Assembly: GCF_000143685.1 (NCBI RefSeq)
Contig: NC_014328.1
Span: 4,030,001 to 4,094,000 of the forward strand
DNA: 64,000 nt
Source: Clostridium ljungdahlii DSM 13528
GTDB taxonomy: Bacteria; Bacillota; Clostridia; Clostridiales; Clostridiaceae
Reading direction: 5' to 3'
In this document: positions 47,708-57,079 of the stretch, one piece after another
Layout of the letters: the number at the start of each line of letters is the position of its first letter
Position numbering within the stretch: the first letter of the stretch is position 1
Notes under the pieces: model-generated
The model's input: the letters and a program-made list of their open reading frames with translations, nothing else
The model's database searches: none
Told to the model about the DNA's origin: nothing
Translations under genes and position numbers: made by a program

Positions 47708-47731
47708 CATTTAAGTACTTAAAAAATTTTA

Positions 47732-49858
47732 CTACATTATTGGATCCATCTTTAATGCAGGATGACCTTTTTCTTCCAAGAATTTTACTACGTCTTCAGA
47801 TTCTGTAGCTATAGTTTCATCACAGATCATATCTGCAAAATTATCTATATCATATAATTCCTTTGCTGTCTTATTTAATTTTTCTGCAACAAAGTCTTTT
47901 AATTCTTTTGGCATCCAAACTATTCTGCCAAGTCCGCCTTCACCTTTCATAAACTTCTTTGAAGCTATGAATTGTCTTCCATGTCCCATAAATCCTGGAG
48001 TCTGAACTCCACCACCTGTCATAGATGCAAGTTCACCAAATGTCATTCCAAGAGGAGTTGTTGCACCAAATTCTCTGTTTACCATTACAACACCATTTGC
48101 TTCTGGCATTATACCTGTAATACACTCAAAACATCCACAGGAAGTCATTGGATCTTGTAATATACTGTATAATGTAACACTAGTTACAGCACCTTGAGAA
48201 ATTTTTGAAACAGTTTCATTTACTTTTTCCCAAATACCTAAATTTTCATCAACTACGCCTTCTTTTGGAACTGCCTGGCATGGTCCTGTTGGATTTAATT
48301 CAAGTGTAGCTTTAGCATCAAGCCATGAAACTGCACCGCAAAGTCCAAGTCTTTCAGGAGTTACTATACATACATGTGCAGGTGCAAAGGATTGACACAA
48401 ATTACATGAATAGAAAGTATCAACTTTTTCATCAACTAATGATTCAAGTCTTGCATCTCTTTCTGAATATCTTGGTACAGCATATTTGCCTTCCAATTCT
48501 TCAGCCTTATCTGGATCAGTTATTATAGTTACTTCACATTTGTCTACAACTGAACCAAATTCATCTAACATTTTAGCGTATATTACTTCACCAAAATGTT
48601 TCAATCTAAATCCTTTTTCAAAAGCTTCCTTACCTATTCTTACCCAAGTAAGATTTCTCTGACCAACATGCATTACTCCTTCTATATAGTTTAAGAAGTA
48701 GTGAAGTCTTCTTTCAAGCACTGGCTCAAAATCCTTCTGCATATTTGTTCCACTTACTTTAATAAGCATTCCAAGAGGCATTCTTCCAGGAGCTTTATCT
48801 ATAGTATCTATATCTGGTCCTATAACCTCTATCTTGTGATCTTCAACTTCTCCCTGATCTGCACACATAACTAATTCCCAAGCTTTAGTCTTATTTCCAC
48901 CAAACTCTGCAAGCATATCATTCTTTCTTATTCTTTCACCTTCAAATGCTGCTGCAAAGGAAACTGGAATTGGGATCTCAGTTATCTTTATCTTTATATT
49001 TCTAGCTTCTAATGAAGTTTTAACCATTTTATCATAATCTTTTTGAGTTAACAACAATGTAGGAACTTCTGGTACAACCTGATCAGTTAGTACAGGGAAT
49101 CCAAGTGCTATAGCTCCTGCACCTGCTGAAACTACAAGTTCGCTTAATGGTCCGAATGCATTTACAAAAGCAGGTACTCTTTCTGCTGTATATTTTAATA
49201 TATCATTTAACTGACCGCCCTTAATTCCTCCGAATATAAGTGCAGCTCTTATAGCTACAGTTACAACATGAATTACAGATGTAACATCATATCCAAGTGG
49301 AATAACCCTGAGGTCAAGTCCCATCTTAACTTTTCCTTCTATTGCCTGGTCAATTACTTTTCCAACTAAGCATGTTAAAAGACCTTTTGATTGATAATCC
49401 TTTATAATTTTAGCTGCAGTCTCTGCATCTGGACATTCTCCTAATATAACTGCTACACCTGGTATATCTCCAGTAACAAGTGGTACACCAAGAGAACGAA
49501 TTATTGGGTCAGATATAAATCCTACACATGGTTCTGCGTAAGGAGCATCGGAAAGAACATACTTTGCAGCTTCTATAATTTCTGCTGCAACAGCTGTTGC
49601 AAGTCCTGAATTTAAAAGCTTATCAAGCATTTCCTCCTCAACTATCAAACTTCTTACTATATCTAATGCACCTTCTAATTCTCCTACAGTAGTTATCTTT
49701 TTTCCTGTAGCTGCAAAAATTACTGGTAGTGAATATGCAGTATCAGGAAATGCTACTTTATAGTCTTTACCCTTCTCGTCAACAGCTTGTTTTACTATGC
49801 CTTCAGCAGCTGCTAGAGCCTGCTTTGAACCAGTGAATACAGTTTGAAATAAATTCAT
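47732..49858 (-). CDS. acsB: Acetyl-CoA synthase (CODH/ACS alpha subunit)
   Basis: Joins CO, a methyl group from the corrinoid protein and CoA into acetyl-CoA at the Ni-Ni-[4Fe-4S] A-cluster. 708 residues, the bacterial full-length form with the N-terminal CODH-binding domain. A-cluster cysteines are in CNLCQSFAPAHVC, LGLCGAV and SCGCFECI (near residue 580). The chain is intact. AGGAGGGG precedes the ATG. Order on the minus strand is acsE, acsB, gcvH, with a hairpin after acsB. Confidence 0.98.
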   Translation of the reverse strand: MNLFQTVFTGSKQALAAAEGIVKQAVDEKGKDYKVAFPDTAYSLPVIFAATGKKITTVGELEGALDIVRSLIVEEEMLDKLLNSGLATAVAAEIIEAAKYVLSDAPYAEPCVGFISDPIIRSLGVPLVTGDIPGVAVILGECPDAETAAKIIKDYQSKGLLTCLVGKVIDQAIEGKVKMGLDLRVIPLGYDVTSVIHVVTVAIRAALIFGGIKGGQLNDILKYTAERVPAFVNAFGPLSELVVSAGAGAIALGFPVLTDQVVPEVPTLLLTQKDYDKMVKTSLEARNIKIKITEIPIPVSFAAAFEGERIRKNDMLAEFGGNKTKAWELVMCADQGEVEDHKIEVIGPDIDTIDKAPGRMPLGMLIKVSGTNMQKDFEPVLERRLHYFLNYIEGVMHVGQRNLTWVRIGKEAFEKGFRLKHFGEVIYAKMLDEFGSVVDKCEVTIITDPDKAEELEGKYAVPRYSERDARLESLVDEKVDTFYSCNLCQSFAPAHVCIVTPERLGLCGAVSWLDAKATLELNPTGPCQAVPKEGVVDENLGIWEKVNETVSKISQGAVTSVTLYSILQDPMTSCGCFECITGIMPEANGVVMVNREFGATTPLGMTFGELASMTGGGVQTPGFMGHGRQFIASKKFMKGEGGLGRIVWMPKELKDFVAEKLNKTAKELYDIDNFADMICDETIATESEDVVKFLEEKGHPALKMDPIM

Positions 49859-49889
49859 TTTTAGCCCCTCCTAATTTAAAATATTATAT

Positions 49890-49928
49890 ATTATAGCTCT
49901 AAATTATAACTCTAAATTACAACTCTAA
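49890..49928. repeat. Three tandem 13-bp repeats at the acsE stop
   Basis: Units ATTATAGCTCTAA, ATTATAACTCTAA and ATTACAACTCTAA lie head to tail across the end of acsE and its spacer. Each contributes a minus-strand TTAGAGTTATAAT. Confidence 0.7.
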
Positions 49929-50702
49929 GTAAGAATCTGCATATAAAACAGCACCATTTACAACATCACAAGTCTTTATTGTCTCCATTAATCTCTTGTC
50001 ACATGGATTCATTATTGCAGAAGTAAGACCACATTGTATTGCCATAGCTGCAAAAGTTGCATCCATTATTGGTCTTATTTCCTTAGGTGCTCCATTTGAA
50101 ACATTACTTAATCCACAGCAAGTTCTAAGACCCATATCACTTATTAATTTAATAGCCTCTAATACTTCTTTTTGTTTATCCTGCATGCCCTTTATTACTA
50201 AGAATAATGGATCAAACAGTAAATCTGTAGGCTCCATTCCAAGACCCATACCTTTTTCAAGCATTTCAGTGCAATATGCTATTCTTTCATCATTGTCTTT
50301 TGTTATTCCTTCTTTTGCACAAAGTGCTATGCTCATAGCATCATATTCTGCAGCTAAGTCTATATTCCCAATTCTTTCTCCTGCATCTGCAGAATTTATG
50401 ATAGGTTTTCCTTTTTCTCTATTGTAAACTTTAAGTCCTGCCTCTATAGCCTTCTTATTTGTTGTATCAAGTGCTAGTGGAACGTTGTCAAATTCACTTT
50501 GGAGAGCCTTAACACCCCACTGCATAATTTCTTCCCCATCTTTTCTTGCTGGTCCTATATTAAAATCTAGATAATTAGCTCCTGCATCCAATTGTTCTTT
50601 TGCTCTTTTGAATATTGGTTCAGGATTTCTTTCCTCAATAGCCTTTCTTATAGATGGAGATATGCAGTGAATTCTTTCGCCTATGATCATAAATTTATCC
50701 AT
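49917..50702 (-). CDS. acsE: Methyl-THF:corrinoid iron-sulfur protein methyltransferase
   Basis: Moves the methyl group from methyltetrahydrofolate to cob(I)alamin on AcsCD. A 261-residue TIM barrel of the pterin-binding family. It has MIIGERIHCISPSIRKA at the start, DFNIGPARKDGEE near residue 47, LALDTTNKKAIEAGL near 96, and CCGLSNVSNGAP near 198, whose Asn binds the pterin. Normal length. It lies between acsC and acsB; a 13-bp tandem repeat covers its stop codon. Confidence 0.98.
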   Translation of the reverse strand: MDKFMIIGERIHCISPSIRKAIEERNPEPIFKRAKEQLDAGANYLDFNIGPARKDGEEIMQWGVKALQSEFDNVPLALDTTNKKAIEAGLKVYNREKGKPIINSADAGERIGNIDLAAEYDAMSIALCAKEGITKDNDERIAYCTEMLEKGMGLGMEPTDLLFDPLFLVIKGMQDKQKEVLEAIKLISDMGLRTCCGLSNVSNGAPKEIRPIMDATFAAMAIQCGLTSAIMNPCDKRLMETIKTCDVVNGAVLYADSYLEL

Positions 50703-50760
50703 GTTCAGATGACCTCCTATTTACCTTAATCTTTATAAACTAGTATTAATTTATATTGTC

Positions 50761-50791
50761 AGGCAATAATTAAAAATTTTTAATCATTGCC
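50761..50791 (-). terminator. Hairpin between acsC and acsE
   Basis: AGGCAATGATTAAAAA pairs with TTTTTAATTATTGCCT (minus strand). The tail is not T-rich, so it is probably an mRNA segment boundary rather than a full terminator. Confidence 0.5.
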
Positions 50792-50812
50792 TATTTTTTA
50801 CTTAAATAATTT

Positions 50813-52165
50813 TTACTTAGCAGTTAACTCTTTTAATAACTTAGGAATAAACATAGCTTCTGTACTACTAATTACTATATTCCAATCTGGGAGAAGTTCC
50901 TCTAATTCACCTTTCAAAACTGCAACCTTTCCTGGGATTAAAAGAGTTCTGTTCTTAGTCTTCTCTGATATTCCACACTTCTTTATTTCATCAGCTATTG
51001 CAGCACCAGTAAATTTACCTGCAGCCCAAGATGTAAGAACAGAATATCCGCCTGCATCTGGTATAACCATCCATACTGGAACTTTAGATCTTTCAACTTC
51101 TCCTGAAACTAGGAAGTAAGTAAGAGCAAAGTCAACAGTACATAATACTGGTGAGTTTTCATCTGGGTTGTTAATTCCATGTATACCCAAATCAACTGTC
51201 ATTGGTTTTTGTGGATCTGTAAATACATTCTGTCTTATACTATAAAGAGGAAGTGCTCTTGCATAATCCATATCACTTAAAACAAGTAATGAACCATATT
51301 TCAAAGTAAATAATGTAGATAAAGCTACTTCCATAAATTTATCAGCTTTAGTAAGTTCATCTAGGAATATTATAGAAGGATATCCAAAAGTTCTATCCTG
51401 ACCTTCAATATTTATTCTTCTAATTTGAACTGTATTTTCAAAAGCTTCTTTAATAGATTTTCCACCTGGATCAAGTACTAAGTTCTTATATCCTAATTTT
51501 TGTATTTCTTCTACTAAACCATAAAGAGCTTCCAATCCGTCTGCCTTTACACCTAAAGCTAATTTATCTCCTTTTACAAGTTCAACCATTTCTTTAAAAT
51601 TATCTTTATTAGCTCCATAAACTAATGGATTTTCATCTTTAACTAGTGGAAGAGCTTCTTTCATTACTGCTACATCTTCACAGACTAGGGCATAAGCTAC
51701 TTTTACTCCACTCGCTTTTATTTTGTTTATTAAAGCAAGATATTTGTCTTTATTTCCTGCATATTTTATTGCAGCAAATTCGGTTTTCATTTGTTCACCG
51801 ATTCTAACATAATCTACATCTTTTATATGCTGGATCTTAGCATCTACTTCTGCATCATCCATACTATCGGAAAATGCAACTGCAAATCTATTTCTATTTA
51901 CAAAAGTTTTTTCATGACGGAATAAAACAGTTTCTCCACCTAATTTATATTCATTATCTCCCTTACCAATAGTTATTGTCTTCATAATTGGTGCAGTAGC
52001 TTCAGCTAATTTTTCCATTGCCTCATCACTCATATGAGGACATTTTCCTATTTCTACAGCTCCTGCTGCTACTTTCATTGAAAAAGCTAGACAAGTAGGA
52101 AAACCACAATCCTTACAATTCTTTTTTGGTGTTAATTTAAATATATTTAATCCTGTTAAAGCCAT
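50813..52165 (-). CDS. acsC: Corrinoid iron-sulfur protein large subunit
   Basis: Carries the methyl group on cobalamin and holds the [4Fe-4S] cluster that reactivates it. 450 residues. The N-terminal cluster motif is NCKDCGFPTC...GKCPHMSDEA (residues ~16-45), followed by a TIM barrel and a C-terminal B12-binding domain (VWMVIPDAGGYSVLTSWAAG near 375). It pairs with AcsD, encoded 38 bp upstream. Intact and of normal length. Confidence 0.98.
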   Translation of the reverse strand: MALTGLNIFKLTPKKNCKDCGFPTCLAFSMKVAAGAVEIGKCPHMSDEAMEKLAEATAPIMKTITIGKGDNEYKLGGETVLFRHEKTFVNRNRFAVAFSDSMDDAEVDAKIQHIKDVDYVRIGEQMKTEFAAIKYAGNKDKYLALINKIKASGVKVAYALVCEDVAVMKEALPLVKDENPLVYGANKDNFKEMVELVKGDKLALGVKADGLEALYGLVEEIQKLGYKNLVLDPGGKSIKEAFENTVQIRRINIEGQDRTFGYPSIIFLDELTKADKFMEVALSTLFTLKYGSLLVLSDMDYARALPLYSIRQNVFTDPQKPMTVDLGIHGINNPDENSPVLCTVDFALTYFLVSGEVERSKVPVWMVIPDAGGYSVLTSWAAGKFTGAAIADEIKKCGISEKTKNRTLLIPGKVAVLKGELEELLPDWNIVISSTEAMFIPKLLKELTAK

Positions 52166-52203
52166 TTTTAATCCTCCTTATTTAATCCCAGTATAAATTT
52201 TAA

Positions 52204-53148
52204 TTAACCTAATAATTCCTTAATAAAGTTTCTAATTACTTCTACAGATTTTGGATGACGTAATATTACAGCATCTGTTCCTGATGCTAATACTCCGGAT
52301 GCTGTTGCAACTTCCATAGAAACTGTTCTGTCTTCCTGGCTTCCCCATTGTGGTGAATCTTCTTCTGAATCCATTGCTTCTTTTACTTTGCAAGCTTCGA
52401 AAGAAACAGGGCTTATTATAGGAACTTGAAGAGTTTTATCATCTTGACCAAGTGCTGCAAGCTTTACTCTGTCTAAAGTTGATATAACATATTCATAACC
52501 GTATCCACCTGCTGCACATCCTACGTTGTCAACAAACTTTGTATTGTCTATTCCAAGTTGATTCATTAAAATATTTATTTGTTTTGCAAGGTTTATATCA
52601 ACTGAAGATTCAGCTACAACTTTGTCATTATAAGCCATTACACCTGCAGCTCCTACTGACTTATAGTTATCTTCTACTGCAGACATTAAAAGTATATTGT
52701 GTCCTTCAGTTTCCTGAGCAACTTTTTCAAATAATTTTGCATCTTTTTCATGATTTCCTGTACCTGCAACTACTAATGGAGTTTTTATAGCTTCAACTAC
52801 TGCTTTAGCTGTTTTAGCACAATCTTCTGGTGCAGCATCTGTACCGTTTGGATCAGCACTTATAAGTCTTAGGCATATAAAATCTGGACTATATTTTTCT
52901 TCTACAAATTGTGCCCATTTAACAGGATCTTTTGCAACATCCTTGTATATGTCTTTTAAAGGATCTATCCAATCTTCTGGATATACATCTAAAATTTCCA
53001 TACCTACTTTTGGGGTATTTCCTGTATCTCCATCAAAAGTATAAAATGGTAATACTGATTCTCCTCCTAATTTTAATGCTTTTTCTCCTGTTCCAATTTC
53101 AACTTCACCAATTTTGCCTGAAAATTTTTGTGTTGGTTTTTTGAACAT
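52204..53148 (-). CDS. acsD: Corrinoid iron-sulfur protein small subunit
   Basis: A 314-residue TIM-barrel partner of AcsC that helps hold the corrinoid. It begins MFKKPTQKFSGKIGEVEIG, has FYTFDGDTGNTPKVGMEILD near 36 and DNVGCAAGGYGYEYVISTLDR near 210, and the C-terminal VILRHPKSVEVI region, all typical of AcsD. AGGAGG-type ribosome site. Order acsF, acsD, acsC with gaps of 18 and 38 bp. Confidence 0.98.
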   Translation of the reverse strand: MFKKPTQKFSGKIGEVEIGTGEKALKLGGESVLPFYTFDGDTGNTPKVGMEILDVYPEDWIDPLKDIYKDVAKDPVKWAQFVEEKYSPDFICLRLISADPNGTDAAPEDCAKTAKAVVEAIKTPLVVAGTGNHEKDAKLFEKVAQETEGHNILLMSAVEDNYKSVGAAGVMAYNDKVVAESSVDINLAKQINILMNQLGIDNTKFVDNVGCAAGGYGYEYVISTLDRVKLAALGQDDKTLQVPIISPVSFEACKVKEAMDSEEDSPQWGSQEDRTVSMEVATASGVLASGTDAVILRHPKSVEVIRNFIKELLG

Positions 53149-53166
53149 AATGTATGCCTCCTTAAT

Positions 53167-53940
53167 TTAATTTTCAAATTGAATTTTTGATAGTATTTCA
53201 TTCAATGCTTTTCTGCATGAAGAATCCTCTGGCAGCTCTACTAATGCTTTTCCATCTGAATCAAATTGATAGACCATTTGGTCCATCGGCACAACTCCTA
53301 CTAAATCCAGTTCTTGCTTTTTTATTTCTTCTTTTATTCCTGAATTCAATTTACCTTCTGGAGCTCTATTTACGATAAGAAAGATTTGGCCAACTTTTAA
53401 CTTTAATTCAGCAACTAACTGCTTTATTCTTCCAACAGCCTGTATACCTCTTCTGGAACAATCGCTTATCAGAAATAGAGTATCAATAGGATCTATAAGT
53501 TTTCTACTTAAGTGTTCCATTCCCGCTTCATTATCAACTACTATGTAATCATAATTACCAGAAAGTGAATCCACTTGTGCTTTAAGTATTCCATTAACAT
53601 AACAATAACATCCTGGTCCCTGGGATCTTCCCATAACAATAAGGTCATAACCGTCTCCTTCAGTTACTGATGCATTTAATTTATACTTTAAATAATCTGC
53701 TTTCATCATACCTCCAGGAAAATTATCCCCTGCAAGTGATCTTTTATTTACATCTTCTTTTATTTGTCCAATAGTCTCTTCAATTTCTGTTCCAAGTACT
53801 TCATTTAAATTAGCATTTGCATCAGCATCTACTGCTAAAATAGGTCCTGAACCTTTTTTTATTAAATAATCTATTAAAAGACCTGTCAAAGTAGTTTTAC
53901 CGGTACCACCCTTACCTGCTACAGCTATTTTATATCCCAT
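53167..53940 (-). CDS. acsF: CooC-type nickel-insertion ATPase (AcsF)
   Basis: A 257-residue P-loop MinD/CooC ATPase thought to load nickel into CODH or ACS. It has the deviant Walker A GKGGTGKTT near residue 9, a CxC metal motif in GPGCYCYVNG near 111, and switch regions DADANANLN and DNEAGMEHL. It lies just before acsD. A second, different CooC is encoded at 60368-61150 next to acsA and fhs; the two may serve ACS and CODH separately. Confidence 0.9.
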   Translation of the reverse strand: MGYKIAVAGKGGTGKTTLTGLLIDYLIKKGSGPILAVDADANANLNEVLGTEIEETIGQIKEDVNKRSLAGDNFPGGMMKADYLKYKLNASVTEGDGYDLIVMGRSQGPGCYCYVNGILKAQVDSLSGNYDYIVVDNEAGMEHLSRKLIDPIDTLFLISDCSRRGIQAVGRIKQLVAELKLKVGQIFLIVNRAPEGKLNSGIKEEIKKQELDLVGVVPMDQMVYQFDSDGKALVELPEDSSCRKALNEILSKIQFEN

Positions 53941-54041
53941 AGTACAACCTCCTTATATTGCTGTGTTTCAGATTACTTATAAAAAGCCTATTATAAATTT
54001 TATGCCTCTTATGTAGAAAACATCTTTAATTATATATTACA

Positions 54042-54067
54042 TGTATAGGGCACGATAGCCCTATACA
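54042..54067 (-). terminator. Hairpin between lpdA and acsF
   Basis: TGTATAGGGC pairs with GCCCTATACA with a six-base loop. No T-run follows. Confidence 0.5.
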
Positions 54068-54078
54068 CATTAAACAAT

Positions 54079-55461
54079 TTAATCAACAGAATGAACACAT
54101 TGTTTGTGTACATCATGAAGAGCTTCCATCATTGCCTCAGATAAAGTTGGATGTGGATGAATAACTTCACCAACTCGTTCTGCTGTTAAACCAAGCTCAC
54201 AAGCAACACCTAGTTCTGAAATCATATCTGTTGCTCTATCACCTACAATAGCAGCTCCAATTATTACGTCCTTTTCGTCTGTAATAATCTTTACAAATCC
54301 TTGTAATTTACCCATAGCTTGAGCTTTTCCAAGTCCTCTAAAGTCAAATTTTCCAACCTTGTACTGGATTCCTGCTTTTTCAGCATCTTTTTCTTTCATA
54401 CCTACAGAAGCTATTTCTGGTTCTACAAATGTACAACCAGGTACTGCTTTGTAACTCATCTTCTTCTTTTTATCTAAAACTGCATTTTGAACAGCTACAA
54501 TACCTTCTCTTTCAGCTACATGTGCAAGAGCAGCAGTAGGAATTAAATCACCTATTGCATAAACTCCCTCTACATTAGTTTCTAAATATTCATTTACAAT
54601 TATTCTTCCTTTTTGATCTTTTTCAATACCTATATCATCCAAACCTAAACCTTCAGCATAAGCTCTTCTTCCAACTGCTATAAGAAGTGTTTCAGCCTCT
54701 AAAACTTTTCCGCTTCCCAATGTAGCAGTTACCGTATCACCTTTAACTTCTACACTAGTTATACCATCACCTACAAAGTATTTAATCTTATGCTGTTTGA
54801 AAATTCTCTGAAGTTGTTTTGCAACATCTTCATCTTCAAGTGGTGCAAGATGTGGAAGAGCTTCAACTACCTTAACTTCTACTCCCATACTATTCAGGAA
54901 GAATCCTATTTCACATCCTATAGGACCTCCACCAACTAGTATCATTGACTTTGGAAGTTTCTCTAAATTCAAAACTTCATCTGAAGTTATAACCTTTTTA
55001 CCATCATACTTGAATACTCCAGGTGTAACAGGTACAGAACCAGTAGCAAGTATAATTTTATCTGCCGTTATGGATTCTTTAGATCCATCCTGCTTTGTAA
55101 CCTCTACCTCTTTATTGCTTATAAGTTTTCCTGTTCCCCTTATAAGCTTTACCCCTCTATGTTCAAACATATATTCTATGCCTTTTACAAGTTGATCTAC
55201 TACTTTATCTTTTCTCTTCATAATTGCATCAAAATCAGGTTTTGCTTCACCTTCAACATTAATTCCAAATTTTGATGCTCCTTTTATTACGCTTAAAACA
55301 TCTGTGGAAGCAAGTAATGCTTTTGTAGGTATACATCCTACATTTAAGCAAGTTCCTCCTACAGCTTTCTTCTCAACTACAGTAACATCTGCTCCTAAAA
55401 TTGCAGCTTGCAGTGCAGCTACATATCCTCCTGGTCCTCCACCAATTACAACTAATTTCAT
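54079..55461 (-). CDS. lpdA: Dihydrolipoyl dehydrogenase
   Basis: Reoxidises dihydrolipoyl groups with NAD. 460 residues. FAD motif VIGGGPGGYVAA, redox disulfide C38/C43 in GGTCLNVGCIPTK, NAD motif LVGGGPIGCEIG near 177, and the His-Glu pair in HPHPTLSEAMMEAL near the end. There is no N-terminal lipoyl domain. It lies between metF and acsF in the acetogenesis cluster, with gcvH further on, a combination also reported in related acetogens. A link to methylene-THF reduction or glycine synthesis is possible but unproven. Confidence 0.96.
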   Translation of the reverse strand: MKLVVIGGGPGGYVAALQAAILGADVTVVEKKAVGGTCLNVGCIPTKALLASTDVLSVIKGASKFGINVEGEAKPDFDAIMKRKDKVVDQLVKGIEYMFEHRGVKLIRGTGKLISNKEVEVTKQDGSKESITADKIILATGSVPVTPGVFKYDGKKVITSDEVLNLEKLPKSMILVGGGPIGCEIGFFLNSMGVEVKVVEALPHLAPLEDEDVAKQLQRIFKQHKIKYFVGDGITSVEVKGDTVTATLGSGKVLEAETLLIAVGRRAYAEGLGLDDIGIEKDQKGRIIVNEYLETNVEGVYAIGDLIPTAALAHVAEREGIVAVQNAVLDKKKKMSYKAVPGCTFVEPEIASVGMKEKDAEKAGIQYKVGKFDFRGLGKAQAMGKLQGFVKIITDEKDVIIGAAIVGDRATDMISELGVACELGLTAERVGEVIHPHPTLSEAMMEALHDVHKQCVHSVD

Positions 55462-55497
55462 TCCTAATCGCCCCTTATTTTTTAATCCTATATATTT

Positions 55498-56379
55498 TTA
55501 TAATCCTGCTTCATCCAATATTAATGGCACATTTTCTTCCGCACCAATTGCCATTATATGAACTCCATCGCAAAGTCCTGATTCTTTTACGGCCTTTATA
55601 AATTCTCCTGCTATCTTTATGCCTTCTTGAACTTTATCCTCAGCATTCTTCATTCTATCTATAAGTTCATCAGGTACGAATATACCAGGTACGTTTTTAT
55701 TCATGTATTTAGCCATACCAGCTGACTTTAAAGGTATTATGCCTACCATAACTTTAGCATCTACACCTTGAGCTTTAGTCTCTTCTTTGAATTTCTTTAA
55801 AGTTTCCATATCATAAACAGCTTGAGTTTGAAAGAATTTAGCTCCAGCTTTAATTTTCTTTTTCATCTTTATAACTTGAAGCTCTAACGGATCATATCTA
55901 GGTGTAACACAGGCCCCTAAAAAGAAATCTGGTTTCCCTTTTAAATCAGTTCCACCCATGTCTTTTCCACCATTTAAAATACTTGCCACCTGTAATATCC
56001 CAACACTATCTAGATCATAAACTGGCTTTGCACCAGGGTGATCTCCTGTAGCAGTATAATCTCCAGTAAGAGCTAAAACATTTTCAATTTCAAAAACACC
56101 TGCAGATAACAATTCTCCTTGAATTGCTATTCTGTTTCTATCTCTTCCTGTTATTTGAAATACAGGTTCTAATCCTGCATCTTTTAATACTTTACAAGTA
56201 GCTAAAGATGTAGCTTTTAATGTAGCAGACTGAAAATCCGTTACATTAACTCCCTGAACTCTTCCTTTTATCTTTTTGGCACATTCAATTAAATGAGAAA
56301 GATCCGTTCCCTTTGGAGGTGCCATTTCAGCTGTAATTGCAAACTCTCCCTTTTCAAAAGCTTCCTTCAATAAGCTCAT
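55498..56379 (-). CDS. metF: Methylenetetrahydrofolate reductase, MetF subunit
   Basis: Reduces methylene-THF to methyl-THF. A 293-residue TIM barrel with bound flavin. It has EMAPPKGTDLSHLIE near 19, VTDFQSATLKATSL near 46, LTGDYTATGDHPG near 104, and QTQAVYD near 189, whose Gln and Tyr are conserved in MTHFRs. It is shorter than mammalian enzymes, as usual in bacteria, and forms a complex with MetV encoded 22 bp upstream. The physiological electron donor in this group is debated. Confidence 0.95.
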   Translation of the reverse strand: MSLLKEAFEKGEFAITAEMAPPKGTDLSHLIECAKKIKGRVQGVNVTDFQSATLKATSLATCKVLKDAGLEPVFQITGRDRNRIAIQGELLSAGVFEIENVLALTGDYTATGDHPGAKPVYDLDSVGILQVASILNGGKDMGGTDLKGKPDFFLGACVTPRYDPLELQVIKMKKKIKAGAKFFQTQAVYDMETLKKFKEETKAQGVDAKVMVGIIPLKSAGMAKYMNKNVPGIFVPDELIDRMKNAEDKVQEGIKIAGEFIKAVKESGLCDGVHIMAIGAEENVPLILDEAGL

Positions 56380-56401
56380 TTTTTAATCCCCCTTCTGATT
56401 A

Positions 56402-57052
56402 TTACTTAGCATTTAAATTTATTTTTCTAGGATGAGCACTTATTTGATAATCTCTTGGCTTTCTTAATTCTGTCAAATTATCGAGCTGTCCTAGTTCTTT
56501 TAATTTATTGTATATTAATATCCAAGCACAATCATTTTCAGGATCAACTTCACATTTACCATCTCTTGCACCACCACAAGGTCCATTCAAAAGTCCCTTT
56601 GCACACATTGTAATTGGACATATTCCCCCTGTCCATCCAAGCTGGCAATTTCCACAAGCTTTACAAGCTTCTGCATATTGTCCAACTCTTTCTACTTCAC
56701 CTATAAACATAGTGTTATTACCTGGATAAACGGGAATCTTTACTAACTTGGCCACAGTTTGAGTTCCATCACCACAAGCTAGGGATACTACTGCATCTGC
56801 TTCTTTCAATTCAGCTTTTAAGGACTTTAAATCTTTTCTTGTTTTTAAAAGATTGCAGGAAGGATCAAGTATTTTGTATCCTAAAACTTTTTTGCCTTGT
56901 TCTTCTAACTTGGCTTTCATTGCTAATACTTCTTCTTCTCCGCCTACTTTACAAGTAGTTGCGCATAAAGAACATCCTGTGATTATTACTTTTTCACTGT
57001 CTTTAAGGTAGTCCAATAATTCATCAAAAGATTTTTTTTCTGAAATAATCAT
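56402..57052 (-). CDS. metV: Methylenetetrahydrofolate reductase partner MetV
   Basis: A 216-residue cysteine-rich partner of MetF. It has TGCSLCATTCKVGGEEE near 24, CGDGTQTVAKL near 93, and a C-terminal cluster CKACGNCQLGWTGGICP near 135 followed by NGPCGGARDGKCEV, as in the MetV/UPF0 DUF2179-like family that binds zinc or iron-sulfur clusters and transfers electrons. It lies between folD (27 bp) and metF (22 bp). Confidence 0.92.
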   Translation of the reverse strand: MIISEKKSFDELLDYLKDSEKVIITGCSLCATTCKVGGEEEVLAMKAKLEEQGKKVLGYKILDPSCNLLKTRKDLKSLKAELKEADAVVSLACGDGTQTVAKLVKIPVYPGNNTMFIGEVERVGQYAEACKACGNCQLGWTGGICPITMCAKGLLNGPCGGARDGKCEVDPENDCAWILIYNKLKELGQLDNLTELRKPRDYQISAHPRKINLNAK

Positions 57053-57079
57053 ATTTATTCCTCCATTTATTTCACAGGT

